Shown piece after piece: positions 16,933 through 25,468 of a stretch of 53,481 bases of DNA. The DNA comes from Campylobacterales bacterium. GTDB taxonomy: Bacteria > Campylobacterota > Campylobacteria > Campylobacterales > Sulfurovaceae. Numbering within the stretch: the stretch's first letter is position 1; the number at the start of each line of letters is the position of its first letter. The stretch covers positions 1-53,481 of the forward strand of contig JACXUM010000012.1 of the NCBI GenBank assembly GCA_014763895.1, in the 5' to 3' direction. The notes under the pieces were generated by a model, which saw only the letters and a list, made by a program, of their open reading frames with translations, had not been told where the DNA came from and ran no database searches. The translations under genes and the position numbers were made by a program.

Positions 16933-16941
16933 ATTATAGCA
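16933..16941 (-). promoter_or_regulatory. Extended -10 of the adaptor-to-MidA operon
   Basis: On the minus strand TGC-TATAAT lies about 21 bases before the adaptor ATG. The leader would be about 14 bases with AGAGAT as a weak ribosome binding site. Confidence 0.5.
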
Positions 16942-17023
16942 AAATAGCGTTAAGGCTGAAGTGTGTTAAGAAAATAAATAAGAAGATGTAGATTTAATGT
17001 AAATATTTTACATATAAAATTAT

Positions 17024-17363
17024 AGGTGCAACGATAAGCCGGGTTCTGTCGTGGATAGTTATTTATCTAGGCGCATTGTTGCCAATACGCTCGAGCGAAG
17101 TATAAATGCCAATTCAATGGCTTGTGAGACTCATACCATATACTTCTTGCTACGAACAGGGTTTACCTGGCTACCCATGTTACCACAGGTACCGGTGGGC
17201 TCTTACCCCACCCTTTCACCTTCACCGATTGCTCGGCTGACTACTCTCTGTTGCACTTGCCCTCAGATTACTCTGGCCATCCGTTAGATGGAGTTCTGTC
17301 TCACTTGTAGCCCGGACTTTCCTCTCGCAGTAATACTACTGCCAGCAACTACCTGTCACACCT
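17024..17363 (-). ncRNA. rnpB: RNase P RNA, bacterial type A-like
   Basis: Catalytic RNA of ribonuclease P, which matures tRNA 5' ends; about 340 nt. The ends are set by a complete P1 helix: AGGTGTGAC at the 5' end (17363-17355) pairs, with two GU pairs, to GTTGCACCT at the 3' end (17032-17024). Conserved core sequences on the minus strand include gaggaaagtccgggc near the 5' end, agagcccaccg with the following ggtaa repeats, and acagaacccggctta near the 3' end. It follows the oor operon but has its own strong promoter. The protein subunit rnpA is not in the window. Confidence 0.95.
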
Positions 17364-17370
17364 AAAAAGA

Positions 17371-17399
17371 ATTATAGTGCAATTATAGATAAAAAGCAA
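17371..17399 (-). promoter_or_regulatory. Promoter of rnpB
   Basis: On the minus strand TTGCTT (17399-17394), a 17-base spacer and TATAAT (17376-17371) are followed seven bases later by the predicted 5' end of RNase P RNA at 17363. This is the best sigma-70 promoter in the window. Confidence 0.75.
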
Positions 17400-17440
17400 T
17401 GATAAGATAAGTTGATGGGAAAATATAGAATAAAAGAAGA

Positions 17441-17465
17441 AGGCAAATGGAATATCCATTTGCCT
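17441..17465 (-). terminator. Terminator of the oor operon
   Basis: A 10-bp perfect stem (aggcaaatgg / ccatttgcct) with a 5-base loop begins 12 bases past the oorC stop. It is followed on the minus strand by the T-rich tail cttcttttattc. Confidence 0.82.
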
Positions 17466-17476
17466 CAAAAACACAA

Positions 17477-18043
17477 TTATGCGCTCATTTTTGCTTTTGC
17501 TTCGTCAGAATATTTATATCCCAACTCATAAGCTTTTAGATTCGCTTCATGAACTTTCTTAGGTACTTTGGAAAGCATGACCTCTTTAAGAACCTCTTTA
17601 TCGATTGCGCTCATGAAGTTATTAGCGATAGCCAATGCAACAACTGATTGAGTAATTACATTTCCAACTTCTTCTTTAGCGATAGTAATGATAGGAATCT
17701 CAACGATGTTCCATTTTTTTCTATCTTCTTCAGTCGGGTGAACAAGGTTTGGATCTACAACGATCGTTCCACCTTCAGCCACACCGTTTTTGAAAAGGTT
17801 GTAGCTCACATTTGCAACAGAAAGCATAAAGTCGATCTGGCCATCGATTGCGTACGGATAGAAGATCTCATTATCGTCAAGCTGGATGTCAACCACAGTT
17901 GGCCCCCCTCTTACTTGAGAGGTATAGGTAGCTGTTTTTACCCCGTATCCACCAAGTTTGATTTTCGCTTCAGCAAAGATTTCTCCCGCGAGCAAAACAC
18001 CCTGACCACCAACACCCGTAAATCGCATTACAATTCTACTCAT
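17477..18043 (-). CDS. oorC: 2-Oxoglutarate:acceptor oxidoreductase gamma subunit
   Basis: The 188-residue gamma subunit of the four-subunit OOR enzyme, which joins 2-oxoglutarate oxidative decarboxylation (or the reverse carboxylation) to ferredoxin- or flavodoxin-like carriers. The family start MRFTGVGGQGVLLAGEIFAEA is present, followed by SQVRGGPTVVDIQ. It is last in oorDABC, 11 bases after oorB, and is followed by a strong terminator. In Campylobacterota this enzyme replaces 2-oxoglutarate dehydrogenase. Confidence 0.95.
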   Translation of the reverse strand: MSRIVMRFTGVGGQGVLLAGEIFAEAKIKLGGYGVKTATYTSQVRGGPTVVDIQLDDNEIFYPYAIDGQIDFMLSVANVSYNLFKNGVAEGGTIVVDPNLVHPTEEDRKKWNIVEIPIITIAKEEVGNVITQSVVALAIANNFMSAIDKEVLKEVMLSKVPKKVHEANLKAYELGYKYSDEAKAKMSA

Positions 18044-18054
18044 GGTCGTACTCC

Positions 18055-18912
18055 TTATATCTTTTTCTTAAAGTCATCTTGCGTGATTACACCACGTTTA
18101 CCTTGATGCACAGCTTTGATTTCCTCATACATATCACAGTACTCACGCACTTCAGTATCCTGCTTCAAGATCCCTGTAGGCAATAGGTTCAATTGCTCTT
18201 CAGGACTTAGTTTGTCATATTTTGCTTTTGAAATGGTAATACTGTCGATCCAGTCAAGGTTTTCCATCGCATTTGCCATTTTGTTTTTTCTACCGAGGTT
18301 GATATGGCAGTTTGATAACGCTTCCACATAAGAGAAACCTTTATGAGACATCGCTTCCACCAAAAGTTTTTCCAATTTCTTAGGAGCTGTAACATTCTCT
18401 CTACCAACGAATGAAGCACCTGCAGCGATAGCAAGCGCACACCCGTCAAATGTCGGGTCAATGTTTCCGGCTTTTTGGGAAACAGTCCACATACCTTGAG
18501 GTGTTGTCGGTGAAGTTTGAGAGTTTGTCAAACCATAGATAAAGTTTTGGACAACGATCAATGTCATATCGATGTTTCTTCTACAACCATGGATTGTATG
18601 GTTACCGCCGATTGCCAATGCATCACCATCACCCGCAACACAGATAACATGCTTATCCGGGTTGGCAAGTTTGATACCGGTTGCAAATGCTACCGTTCTA
18701 CCGTGTGTAGTGTGTACCGTGTTGAAATCTACATAAGAAGAGAATCTTCCTGAACATCCGATCCCAGAAACGACACAGACATCATCTTTAGCCCATCCGA
18801 GCTTTTCAACAGCACGGATAAACGCTTTAAGGATGATACCATCCCCACATCCCCAACACCATAGTGTCGGCATCTTCTCCAATCTCAAATAACTATCGTA
18901 ATTAAATGCCAT
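18055..18912 (-). CDS. oorB: 2-Oxoglutarate:acceptor oxidoreductase beta subunit
   Basis: Thiamine-diphosphate-binding subunit of OOR, 285 residues. The segment LWCWGCGDGIILKA near the N-terminus gives cluster- or TPP-site cysteines, and VAGDGDALAIGGNH carries the TPP/Mg motif (GDGDxxxIGxxH). It lies between oorA (one base apart) and oorC (11 bases). Confidence 0.95.
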   Translation of the reverse strand: MAFNYDSYLRLEKMPTLWCWGCGDGIILKAFIRAVEKLGWAKDDVCVVSGIGCSGRFSSYVDFNTVHTTHGRTVAFATGIKLANPDKHVICVAGDGDALAIGGNHTIHGCRRNIDMTLIVVQNFIYGLTNSQTSPTTPQGMWTVSQKAGNIDPTFDGCALAIAAGASFVGRENVTAPKKLEKLLVEAMSHKGFSYVEALSNCHINLGRKNKMANAMENLDWIDSITISKAKYDKLSPEEQLNLLPTGILKQDTEVREYCDMYEEIKAVHQGKRGVITQDDFKKKI

Positions 18913-18913
18913 C

Positions 18914-20047
18914 TTATAGCTCCTTCACTTTTTGAATAATGTCTGTAGGTGAGAACGGACGACCATTTGTTTTGGTCAATTTATGAATATCTTTCCTTCC
19001 CATTGCTCTTTGGATCTCTTCAAGGTATTGTCCCTGGTTAAGCTCAACTGATAGTACCTTGTCAAATTTCTGTCCAAGCTCATACATTCTCTTCTCAGGA
19101 CTCGGCCAAAGTGTGATCGGTCTAAACATACCTACTTTGACACCTTCGGCTCTGAGCACATCTACAGCTTCTTTGATAGCGAGTGATGCTGAACCGTATC
19201 CGATCAAAAGGATCTCTGCGTCCTCAAGCTTATACTCTTCATTGTGTTCAAGTTCATCTGTGTGCTCTTCTACTTTTCTGAAAAGTCTGTCGATAAGTTT
19301 TCTACATGTTTCGATCTCTTCAGTCGGGAAACCTTTTGCATCATGGTGCAGACCTGTAAAGTGGTATCTATACCCTTTGAACATCTTGTTCAATACCGCC
19401 GGTTGATCCTGTGGTACATCATATGGTCTATAATCTTCAGGTGCTCCATCAAACGTTTTTCTAGGTACGATACCTTTTTTAACTTCTTCAGGAGTTGGAA
19501 TGATCGCTTTTCCGTGCATGTGACCGATAGTCTCATCCAGAAGAACAAATACAGGCTGCATAAATCTATCCGCAAGGTTGAACGCTCTTACTGTTTCCGT
19601 ATAACACTCAGCCAAGTTTCCAGCACAAAGCGTAATAGACTTATAATCACCGTGGCTTGGGTTTTTTGCCTGGGCAACATCCCCTTGTGCAACACGTGTC
19701 GGAAGACCAGTCGAAGGTCCACCACGCATAACGTTCACAACAACCAACGGAACTTCAGCCATTTGTGCCAATCCAAGGTTTTCAGCCTTAAGTGAGATAC
19801 CAGGTCCTGAAGTTGCAGTCAAAGTTCTAACACCTGACATCCCTGCACCAATTGCTGCTGCAACACCTGCAATCTCATCTTCCATCTGGATCGCTGTACC
19901 GCCAACTGCCGGCAACAGGTCAGAAATAGTATGCATTATTTCACTCGAAGGGGTGATAGGATATCCCCCAAAAAATCTACATCCTGCATCAACTGCCGCG
20001 ATAGCAGCCAAATCATTACCCGTAGATATAATCTCTCTCATTTCCAT
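18914..20047 (-). CDS. oorA: 2-Oxoglutarate:acceptor oxidoreductase alpha subunit
   Basis: Alpha subunit of OOR, 377 residues, covering the pyrimidine-binding and transketolase C-terminal-like domains. Family blocks are GNDLAAIAAVDAGCRFFGGYPITPSSEI near the start and the TSGPGISLKAENLG segment. Its ATG shares one base with the oorD TAA (TAATG). An in-frame ATG two codons later is an alternative start. Confidence 0.95.
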   Translation of the reverse strand: MEMREIISTGNDLAAIAAVDAGCRFFGGYPITPSSEIMHTISDLLPAVGGTAIQMEDEIAGVAAAIGAGMSGVRTLTATSGPGISLKAENLGLAQMAEVPLVVVNVMRGGPSTGLPTRVAQGDVAQAKNPSHGDYKSITLCAGNLAECYTETVRAFNLADRFMQPVFVLLDETIGHMHGKAIIPTPEEVKKGIVPRKTFDGAPEDYRPYDVPQDQPAVLNKMFKGYRYHFTGLHHDAKGFPTEEIETCRKLIDRLFRKVEEHTDELEHNEEYKLEDAEILLIGYGSASLAIKEAVDVLRAEGVKVGMFRPITLWPSPEKRMYELGQKFDKVLSVELNQGQYLEEIQRAMGRKDIHKLTKTNGRPFSPTDIIQKVKEL

Positions 20048-20379
20048 TAGTTAACCTCCTTGTAATCTGCAGGCAATCTAAATCCATTGTTTGCGATAGC
20101 CTCTTGTCTTGCTTTTGCACTGTCAGTCAATTTGGCAAATTTAAACTCATTTTTCTCTGCCACATAAATTGCGAAATCCGGGCATGAAAGTTCACACTCG
20201 TTACATCCTATACATGATTCAGGAGCAATAACGTCGATCATCGCACCCAATGTTGAACTTGCATCTGCTTTCATAGAAAGTACACCAGCCGGACATGCAT
20301 CCACACAGATATCACATGCTTTGCATCTTGCTGTGTTTACCCATACCGGAGTATTTTCCGGAGCTTTCATCACTGCCAT
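20047..20379 (-). CDS. oorD: 2-Oxoglutarate:acceptor oxidoreductase ferredoxin-like delta subunit
   Basis: A ferredoxin-like subunit of 110 residues with two 4Fe-4S motifs, CKACDICVDACP and CIGCNECELSCP. It passes electrons between the TPP site and external ferredoxin or flavodoxin. The open frame starts at 20427, but the ATG at 20379 (MAVMKAPENT) has AAAAGGGGAAA directly upstream and matches the usual OorD start. It is first in oorDABC and follows the sucD terminator, so the oor genes may have their own promoter. Confidence 0.93.
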   Translation of the reverse strand: MAVMKAPENTPVWVNTARCKACDICVDACPAGVLSMKADASSTLGAMIDVIAPESCIGCNECELSCPDFAIYVAEKNEFKFAKLTDSAKARQEAIANNGFRLPADYKEVN

Positions 20380-20613
20380 GGTTTCCCCTTTTAATTTTAT
20401 AATTATTAAGTGAGATTTACTATTCACTAGAATTAGGATAGCTTACTTTTATTAAGGGTGATATGAATAAGATTGAATTATTGATACCATAAGTGCTGTT
20501 GTTACCTTTTGAAGCAAAAAAAACAAACAGCCTTTTGAAAATTTTTGAAGATGTAGTCAATTGAAACGAATCGAAAGAAAGAGAGGCAAGAAATCATCTT
20601 GCCCGCCCAAAAA
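20380..20613. other. Intergenic region between sucD and oorD
   Basis: It contains the sucD terminator at its left end and AT-rich DNA that should hold the oorD promoter. I could not single out a convincing -35/-10 pair, and I see no RNA gene or coding frame. Confidence 0.5.
20585..20603 (-). terminator. Terminator after sucD
   Basis: Stem ggcaag / cttgcc with a 7-base loop lies 11 bases past the sucD stop. On the minus strand it is followed by ctctctttcttt. Confidence 0.68.
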
Positions 20614-21486
20614 TTATTTAGATAAAACCTCTTTGACAGCTTTACCGATCTCAGCTGGAGAAACAACAACCTTAACACCCGCTGCTTGTAATGCTTCCAT
20701 TTTCTCTTTTGCTGTACCGGCACCACCACTTACGATTGCACCCGCGTGACCCATTCTCTTGCCTTTTGGCGCTGTTTGGCCAGCAATGAACGCAACGACC
20801 GGCTTGGTAATATTCTCTTTAATGAAAGCAGCAGCCTGGATCTCAAGATCACCACCGATCTCACCGATCATAACGATCGCTTCAGTTTCAGGATCTGCTT
20901 CGAACATCGGGAGCAATTGCTTATAAGAAAGACCGATGATCGGATCTCCACCGATACCTACTGCCGTAGAGATACCAAAGCCTTCTTTACATACCTGGTT
21001 TGCACCTTCGTAAGTCAAAGTTCCAGATTTTGAGATAAGACCGACTTTCCCTTTTTTGAATATCATCCCAGGCATGATACCGATCTTACATTCTTCAGCC
21101 GTGATAATACCAGGACAGTTTGGGCCGATAGTTTTCATGCCATGCTTAACTGCATAAGCTTTAGCTGCTTGCATATCTCTAACCGGTGCACCTTCAGTAA
21201 TGATAACGGCAAGTTCGATTCCTGCATCCGCTGCTTCCATCACTGCATCTGCAACAAATGCAGGCGGAACAAATACCATAGAAACGGTTGCACCAGTTGC
21301 TGCTACAGCTTCCTTAACCGTATTGAATACCGGTTTGCCAAGATGTTCTTGACCTCCTTTGTTTGGCGTCACACCACCTACGATGTTTGTACCGTAAGCC
21401 ATACACTGCTCAGCATGGAATGTTCCCTCTCCACCTGTAAAACCTTGAACGATAACTTTTGTGTCTTTGTTTACTAGAATACTCAT
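20614..21486 (-). CDS. sucD: Succinyl-CoA synthetase alpha subunit
   Basis: CoA-binding and phosphohistidine subunit of succinyl-CoA ligase, 290 residues. [12 protein letters not shown] near the N-terminus is the CoA-binding loop, and [15 protein letters not shown] contains the phosphorylated active-site histidine. It starts three bases after the sucC stop. It links OOR to succinate in the same gene block. Confidence 0.96.
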   Translation of the reverse strand: MSILVNKDTKVIVQGFTGGEGTFHAEQCMAYGTNIVGGVTPNKGGQEHLGKPVFNTVKEAVAATGATVSMVFVPPAFVADAVMEAADAGIELAVIITEGAPVRDMQAAKAYAVKHGMKTIGPNCPGIITAEECKIGIMPGMIFKKGKVGLISKSGTLTYEGANQVCKEGFGISTAVGIGGDPIIGLSYKQLLPMFEADPETEAIVMIGEIGGDLEIQAAAFIKENITKPVVAFIAGQTAPKGKRMGHAGAIVSGGAGTAKEKMEALQAAGVKVVVSPAEIGKAVKEVLSK

Positions 21487-21489
21487 CTC

Positions 21490-22662
21490 TTACTCTCCTT
21501 TTGCCGCTGCTACTGCTTTTGCCGCACCATCTGCCAAATCCGTTGCCGCGATAACGTTTGCAATATTTGCATTTTTTAAAATCTCTGCTGCTTCAAGCGC
21601 ATTCGTTCCATCAAGCCTTACAATGACGGGTACATGTACATCCACCATCTTTGTCGCTTCAAGAATACCGTTTGCAATACGGTCACATCGTACGATACCG
21701 CCAAAAATATTGACAAAGATCGCTTTTACTTTTGGATTTTTCAAGATGATCTCAAACCCTTTTGCAACTGTTTCAGCATTTGCTTTACCACCAACGTCAA
21801 GGAAGTTTGCAGGAGTTCCACCCATATAGTTGATCGTATCCATCGTACCCATAGCAAGACCTGCTCCATTAACCATACATCCGATCTCACCATCCAGCGC
21901 AACATAACTCAGTCCATATTGGCTAGCTTCTCTCTCATCTGGATCTTCTTCAGAGATATCTCTCATTTCTTCGATATCAGGATGTCTGTAAAGTGCAGAA
22001 TCATCGAATCCCATTTTACCGTCAAGCGCAATGAAGTCACCGGCACCGGTCTTGATCAATGGGTTGATCTCGATAAGTTCAGCATCGTTTTCCATGTAAA
22101 GTTTGAAAAGTTTTGATGCAAAACTGATAAATTTCTTCTGCTCAGCCGGATCAGTGATGCCAAGACCGAAAACCAGCTCTCTTCCGTGAAAACCTTGGAA
22201 TCCGATCGCAGGATCTACCGCTACTTTGATGATCTTTTCAGGAGTCTCTTCCGCTACCTTTTCAATCTCCATACCACCTTCGGTTGAAGCCATGATTACC
22301 GGCATCTCTTTTGCTCTATCCAAAACAACCCCCAGATAAAGCTCATCTTTGATATCTGCACCTTCTTCGATATAGACTTTTTGTACAAGCTTACCTTCAG
22401 GCCCCGTTTGGTGAGTTACCAACGTCATACCCAGGATCTGACCTGCGAGTTCTCTTACTTCTTCTGTAGATTTGGCAAGTTTAACACCACCGCCAAGACC
22501 TCTACCCCCTGCATGGATCTGTGCTTTTACAACCCAAATATTACCACCCAACTCTTGAGCAGCCTTCACCGCCTCAGCCGGTGTATTTGCCACAATACCT
22601 CTTGGTGTAGGTACGCCATATTTTTTGAATATTTGCTTCGCTTGATACTCATGAATATTCAC
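21490..22662 (-). CDS. sucC: Succinyl-CoA synthetase beta subunit
   Basis: ATP-grasp beta subunit of succinyl-CoA ligase, 390 residues, beginning MNIHEYQAKQIFKKYGVP, with VVKAQIHAGGRGLGGGVKLAK as the nucleotide-binding segment. The start codon is GTG at 22662, supported by AAAGGAG six bases upstream. Nucleotide specificity (ATP or GTP) cannot be fixed from inspection. It forms a unit with sucD and has its own promoter after the fumC terminator. Confidence 0.96.
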   Translation of the reverse strand: MNIHEYQAKQIFKKYGVPTPRGIVANTPAEAVKAAQELGGNIWVVKAQIHAGGRGLGGGVKLAKSTEEVRELAGQILGMTLVTHQTGPEGKLVQKVYIEEGADIKDELYLGVVLDRAKEMPVIMASTEGGMEIEKVAEETPEKIIKVAVDPAIGFQGFHGRELVFGLGITDPAEQKKFISFASKLFKLYMENDAELIEINPLIKTGAGDFIALDGKMGFDDSALYRHPDIEEMRDISEEDPDEREASQYGLSYVALDGEIGCMVNGAGLAMGTMDTINYMGGTPANFLDVGGKANAETVAKGFEIILKNPKVKAIFVNIFGGIVRCDRIANGILEATKMVDVHVPVIVRLDGTNALEAAEILKNANIANVIAATDLADGAAKAVAAAKGE

Positions 22663-22693
22663 GTGTACTCCTTTAAATTACAATAAGTAAAAT

Positions 22694-22699
22694 ATTATA
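22694..22699 (-). promoter_or_regulatory. -10 element of sucCD
   Basis: TATAAT on the minus strand, 31 bases before the sucC GTG, in an AT-rich region between the fumC terminator and sucC. The -35 is weak. Confidence 0.5.
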
Positions 22700-22797
22700 C
22701 GTCTAACTGAGATAATATTGCATTAATTCAATTATTAAGATGCATAATTTTAATAAAGTGGTAATTTTTTACACATGTTTGGATAATAAGAGACGAA

Positions 22798-22824
22798 GAA
22801 AGCAGAAAAAGTACTCCTGCTTTC
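22798..22824 (-). terminator. Terminator after fumC
   Basis: Stem gaaagcag / ctgctttc (8 bp) begins 19 bases after the fumC stop and is followed on the minus strand by ttcgtctctta, a T-rich tail. Confidence 0.68.
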
Positions 22825-22842
22825 CGGATAGTAATGAAGGGG

Positions 22843-24240
22843 TTAGGCTTTGGGGTGGATCATATCTTCGGCTCTGACATATTTGTCAAATTCTTCTGCC
22901 GTCAATAAACCTAAATTGATCGCTTCTTCTTTAAGTGTTGTTCCGTTTTTATGTGCTGTTTTAGCAATTTTTGCGGCATTTTCATAACCGATATATGGAT
23001 TAAGGGCTGTTACCAACATCAACGAATCATTGAGGAATTTCGTAATATTTTCTCTGATCGGTTCGATCCCTACCGCACAATTTGTATCAAAACTTCTCAT
23101 AGCATCTGCCAGTAATCTAGTTGATTGCAAGATATTGTAAGCAATAACCGGCTTGAATACGTTCAATTCAAAATTCCCCTGAGATGCCGCGATACCAACC
23201 GTTGCATCATTACCCATTACCTGTACTGCAACCATTGTCATGGCTTCAGATTGTGTTGGATTCACTTTACCAGGCATGATAGAAGAACCCGGCTCATTTT
23301 CTGGAATAGAAATTTCACCTATTCCGCATCGTGGACCGGAAGCCAACCATCTTACATCGTTTGCAATCTTCATCAGGTTGGCAGCCAATGCTTTGAGTGC
23401 ACCGCTCAGTACCACTTCCGCATCATGACCGGTCAATGCATGGAATTTATTTGGCTGAGAAACAAATCCATAATCCTGACTCATAAATTTATTAAGCTGC
23501 GCTGCAACCCTTTGTGAAAATTCCGGATGGGAGTTAAGACCTGTCCCAACAGCGGTTCCACCTATAGCCAACTGTCGGCAATATACCAGTGCATCATTGA
23601 TCTGTTGCAAATTGGTCTCAAGCATCGCCACATATCCGCTTAGCTCCTGTCCCAATGTCAACGGTGTAGCATCCTGCAAATGTGTTCTACCGATCTTTAC
23701 GATATCTTCAAAAGCTTCAGACTTGTTTTGCAAGGTTGCTTTGAGCTGATTCAAGGCAGGGATGAGATTATCAGTCACTGCAACAACTTCAGCAATACGC
23801 ATTGCTGTAGGATACGTGTCATTTGAACTTTGACCTTTGTTGACATCATCATTTGGGTGAACCAGTTTGTCTTTTGTAAAATCTCCACCCAAAAGCTCTG
23901 TTGCTTTATTGGCTACAACTTCATTGATATTCATGTTGGATTGTGTCCCTGAACCTGTCTGCCAAACTACCAAAGGGAAATTGTCATCCAACTCTCCGGC
24001 CGATACGGCATCACATGCCTTTGTAATCGCATCTGTTTTTTCATCATTCAGTCTTCCAAGTTCATGATTCACCAGTGCACACGCTTTTTTAAGGTTGGCA
24101 AAACCGTATACAACCTCCCTTGGCATCTTTTCTGTACCGATCTCAAAGTTCTGTACAGATCTTTGGGTTTGTGCTGCCCAATACTTATCTGCAGGAACCT
24201 GCATCTCACCCATTGTGTCTTTTTCTATTCTAAATTCCAT
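22843..24240 (-). CDS. fumC: Class II fumarate hydratase
   Basis: Iron-independent fumarase interconverting fumarate and malate, 465 residues from the chosen start. The superfamily signature [11 protein letters not shown] and the segments [14 protein letters not shown] and [16 protein letters not shown] are present. The open frame extends to 24276, but the ATG at 24240 ([12 protein letters not shown]) has GGAGAGAAA upstream and matches the usual FumC N-terminus. It sits between mdh and sucC; the Campylobacter jejuni version of this block lacks fumC at this position, as I recall. Confidence 0.95.
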   Translation of the reverse strand: MEFRIEKDTMGEMQVPADKYWAAQTQRSVQNFEIGTEKMPREVVYGFANLKKACALVNHELGRLNDEKTDAITKACDAVSAGELDDNFPLVVWQTGSGTQSNMNINEVVANKATELLGGDFTKDKLVHPNDDVNKGQSSNDTYPTAMRIAEVVAVTDNLIPALNQLKATLQNKSEAFEDIVKIGRTHLQDATPLTLGQELSGYVAMLETNLQQINDALVYCRQLAIGGTAVGTGLNSHPEFSQRVAAQLNKFMSQDYGFVSQPNKFHALTGHDAEVVLSGALKALAANLMKIANDVRWLASGPRCGIGEISIPENEPGSSIMPGKVNPTQSEAMTMVAVQVMGNDATVGIAASQGNFELNVFKPVIAYNILQSTRLLADAMRSFDTNCAVGIEPIRENITKFLNDSLMLVTALNPYIGYENAAKIAKTAHKNGTTLKEEAINLGLLTAEEFDKYVRAEDMIHPKA

Positions 24241-24318
24241 TTTCTCTCCTTCGCTCATACACTTCAAATTCCCCAAAGAAGTGCATATAGATATATTTTT
24301 AATATAATTTAAAATTTT

Positions 24319-25272
24319 TTATTTATCAAAAAATTTTTTCTCTTTTAAAACGTCGATCATTGTTCTTACGGATTTCACACTCTTTGCAAATCTTTTTTTC
24401 TGCTCCTGTGTCAATGTCATTTCAAACAATTTTTCAACACCGCCTGCTCCCAATGCTACCGGTACGCCAGAGACAACATCGGTATACCCATAGTGTCCAT
24501 CCAGATAAACAGCACACGGATGGATCTGTTTTGTATCTTTCAGCATCGCTTCAACCATGATGGCAGTCGATTTTGCAGGCGCATAATATGCTGAACCTGT
24601 TTTCAAATATCCAACGATCTCTGCTCCACCGTGTTTCGTACGTTCAACCACTTCATGGATCTCATCTTCTGTCAAAATGTCGGACAACGGAACCCCTGCC
24701 ACAGTAGAAAATTTAGGAAGCGGAACCATGTCATCACCATGCCCGCCCATTACTGAAGCACGGATCTGTCCTGCTCCATATCCAAGCTTCTCATAAATAA
24801 AGTGGGCCATCCGTGCACTGTCCAAAACACCGGCCATCCCGACAACACGCTCTTTTGGGAAACCTGATTCTTTCAACGCTACATATGTCATAACATCCAA
24901 TGGATTGGAAACCATAACAATGATCGAATCCGGCGCATATTTTTTTACATCCTGAACGACTTCTTTGGTAATCTCCGCATTGATCATCAATAGATCATCC
25001 CTGCTCATTCCCGGAAGTCTTGGGCTACCGGCGGTGATAACAACGATATCCGATCCAGCCATATCCTCAGGATTTTCTGCTACAGATACGATAGTGTGCA
25101 TTCTAGCGGCATTGGCGGCTTGAGACATATCCAAAGCTTTTCCTTTGGCAACTTCATTGTTTCTGTCTCTCAGTACGACCTCATGACAGACACCATTCAT
25201 TGCCAAAATATAAGCTACGGTCGCTCCAACGTTTCCCGCACCAATGATGGTTACTTTTTTACCTTTTTTCAT
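24319..25272 (-). CDS. mdh: Malate dehydrogenase
   Basis: NAD-dependent malate dehydrogenase of the LDH-like type, 317 residues. The Rossmann loop GAGNVGATVAYILA is near the N-terminus, MAGVLDSARMAHF carries the substrate-binding Arg and Asp, and SVMGGHGDDMVPL contains the catalytic His. It interconverts malate and oxaloacetate and stands between icd and fumC. The ribosome binding site is AAAGGAT. Confidence 0.94.
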   Translation of the reverse strand: MKKGKKVTIIGAGNVGATVAYILAMNGVCHEVVLRDRNNEVAKGKALDMSQAANAARMHTIVSVAENPEDMAGSDIVVITAGSPRLPGMSRDDLLMINAEITKEVVQDVKKYAPDSIIVMVSNPLDVMTYVALKESGFPKERVVGMAGVLDSARMAHFIYEKLGYGAGQIRASVMGGHGDDMVPLPKFSTVAGVPLSDILTEDEIHEVVERTKHGGAEIVGYLKTGSAYYAPAKSTAIMVEAMLKDTKQIHPCAVYLDGHYGYTDVVSGVPVALGAGGVEKLFEMTLTQEQKKRFAKSVKSVRTMIDVLKEKKFFDK

Positions 25273-25291
25273 TACAATCCTTTAAATTAGA

Positions 25292-25297
25292 ATTATA
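25292..25297 (-). promoter_or_regulatory. -10 element of mdh
   Basis: TATAAT on the minus strand, 20 bases before the mdh ATG. No strong -35 is visible. Confidence 0.45.
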
Positions 25298-25411
25298 GGG
25301 CGACTCTCCAGCAAAACATGAATCATAACGGACATTCTCATCCGTCATCAGCCATATTCTGCAATGCTATACGAAGTCATACTACCCTATATAAGAAGCT
25401 GTATCTTTAAG

Positions 25412-25450
25412 ACTTGATACCAAGTGTGCACAGAGCCACAGCCCTGTGCA
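25412..25450 (-). terminator. Two tandem hairpins after icd
   Basis: The hairpin at 25427-25450 pairs gcacag with ctgtgc and continues inward through a GU pair to a 4-base loop. A smaller one at 25412-25425 pairs acttg with caagt. They start 19 bases past the icd stop. There is no T-run, so termination efficiency is uncertain; they could instead process or stabilise the icd mRNA end. Confidence 0.45.
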
Positions 25451-25468
25451 ATTATATAACGCCAAAAC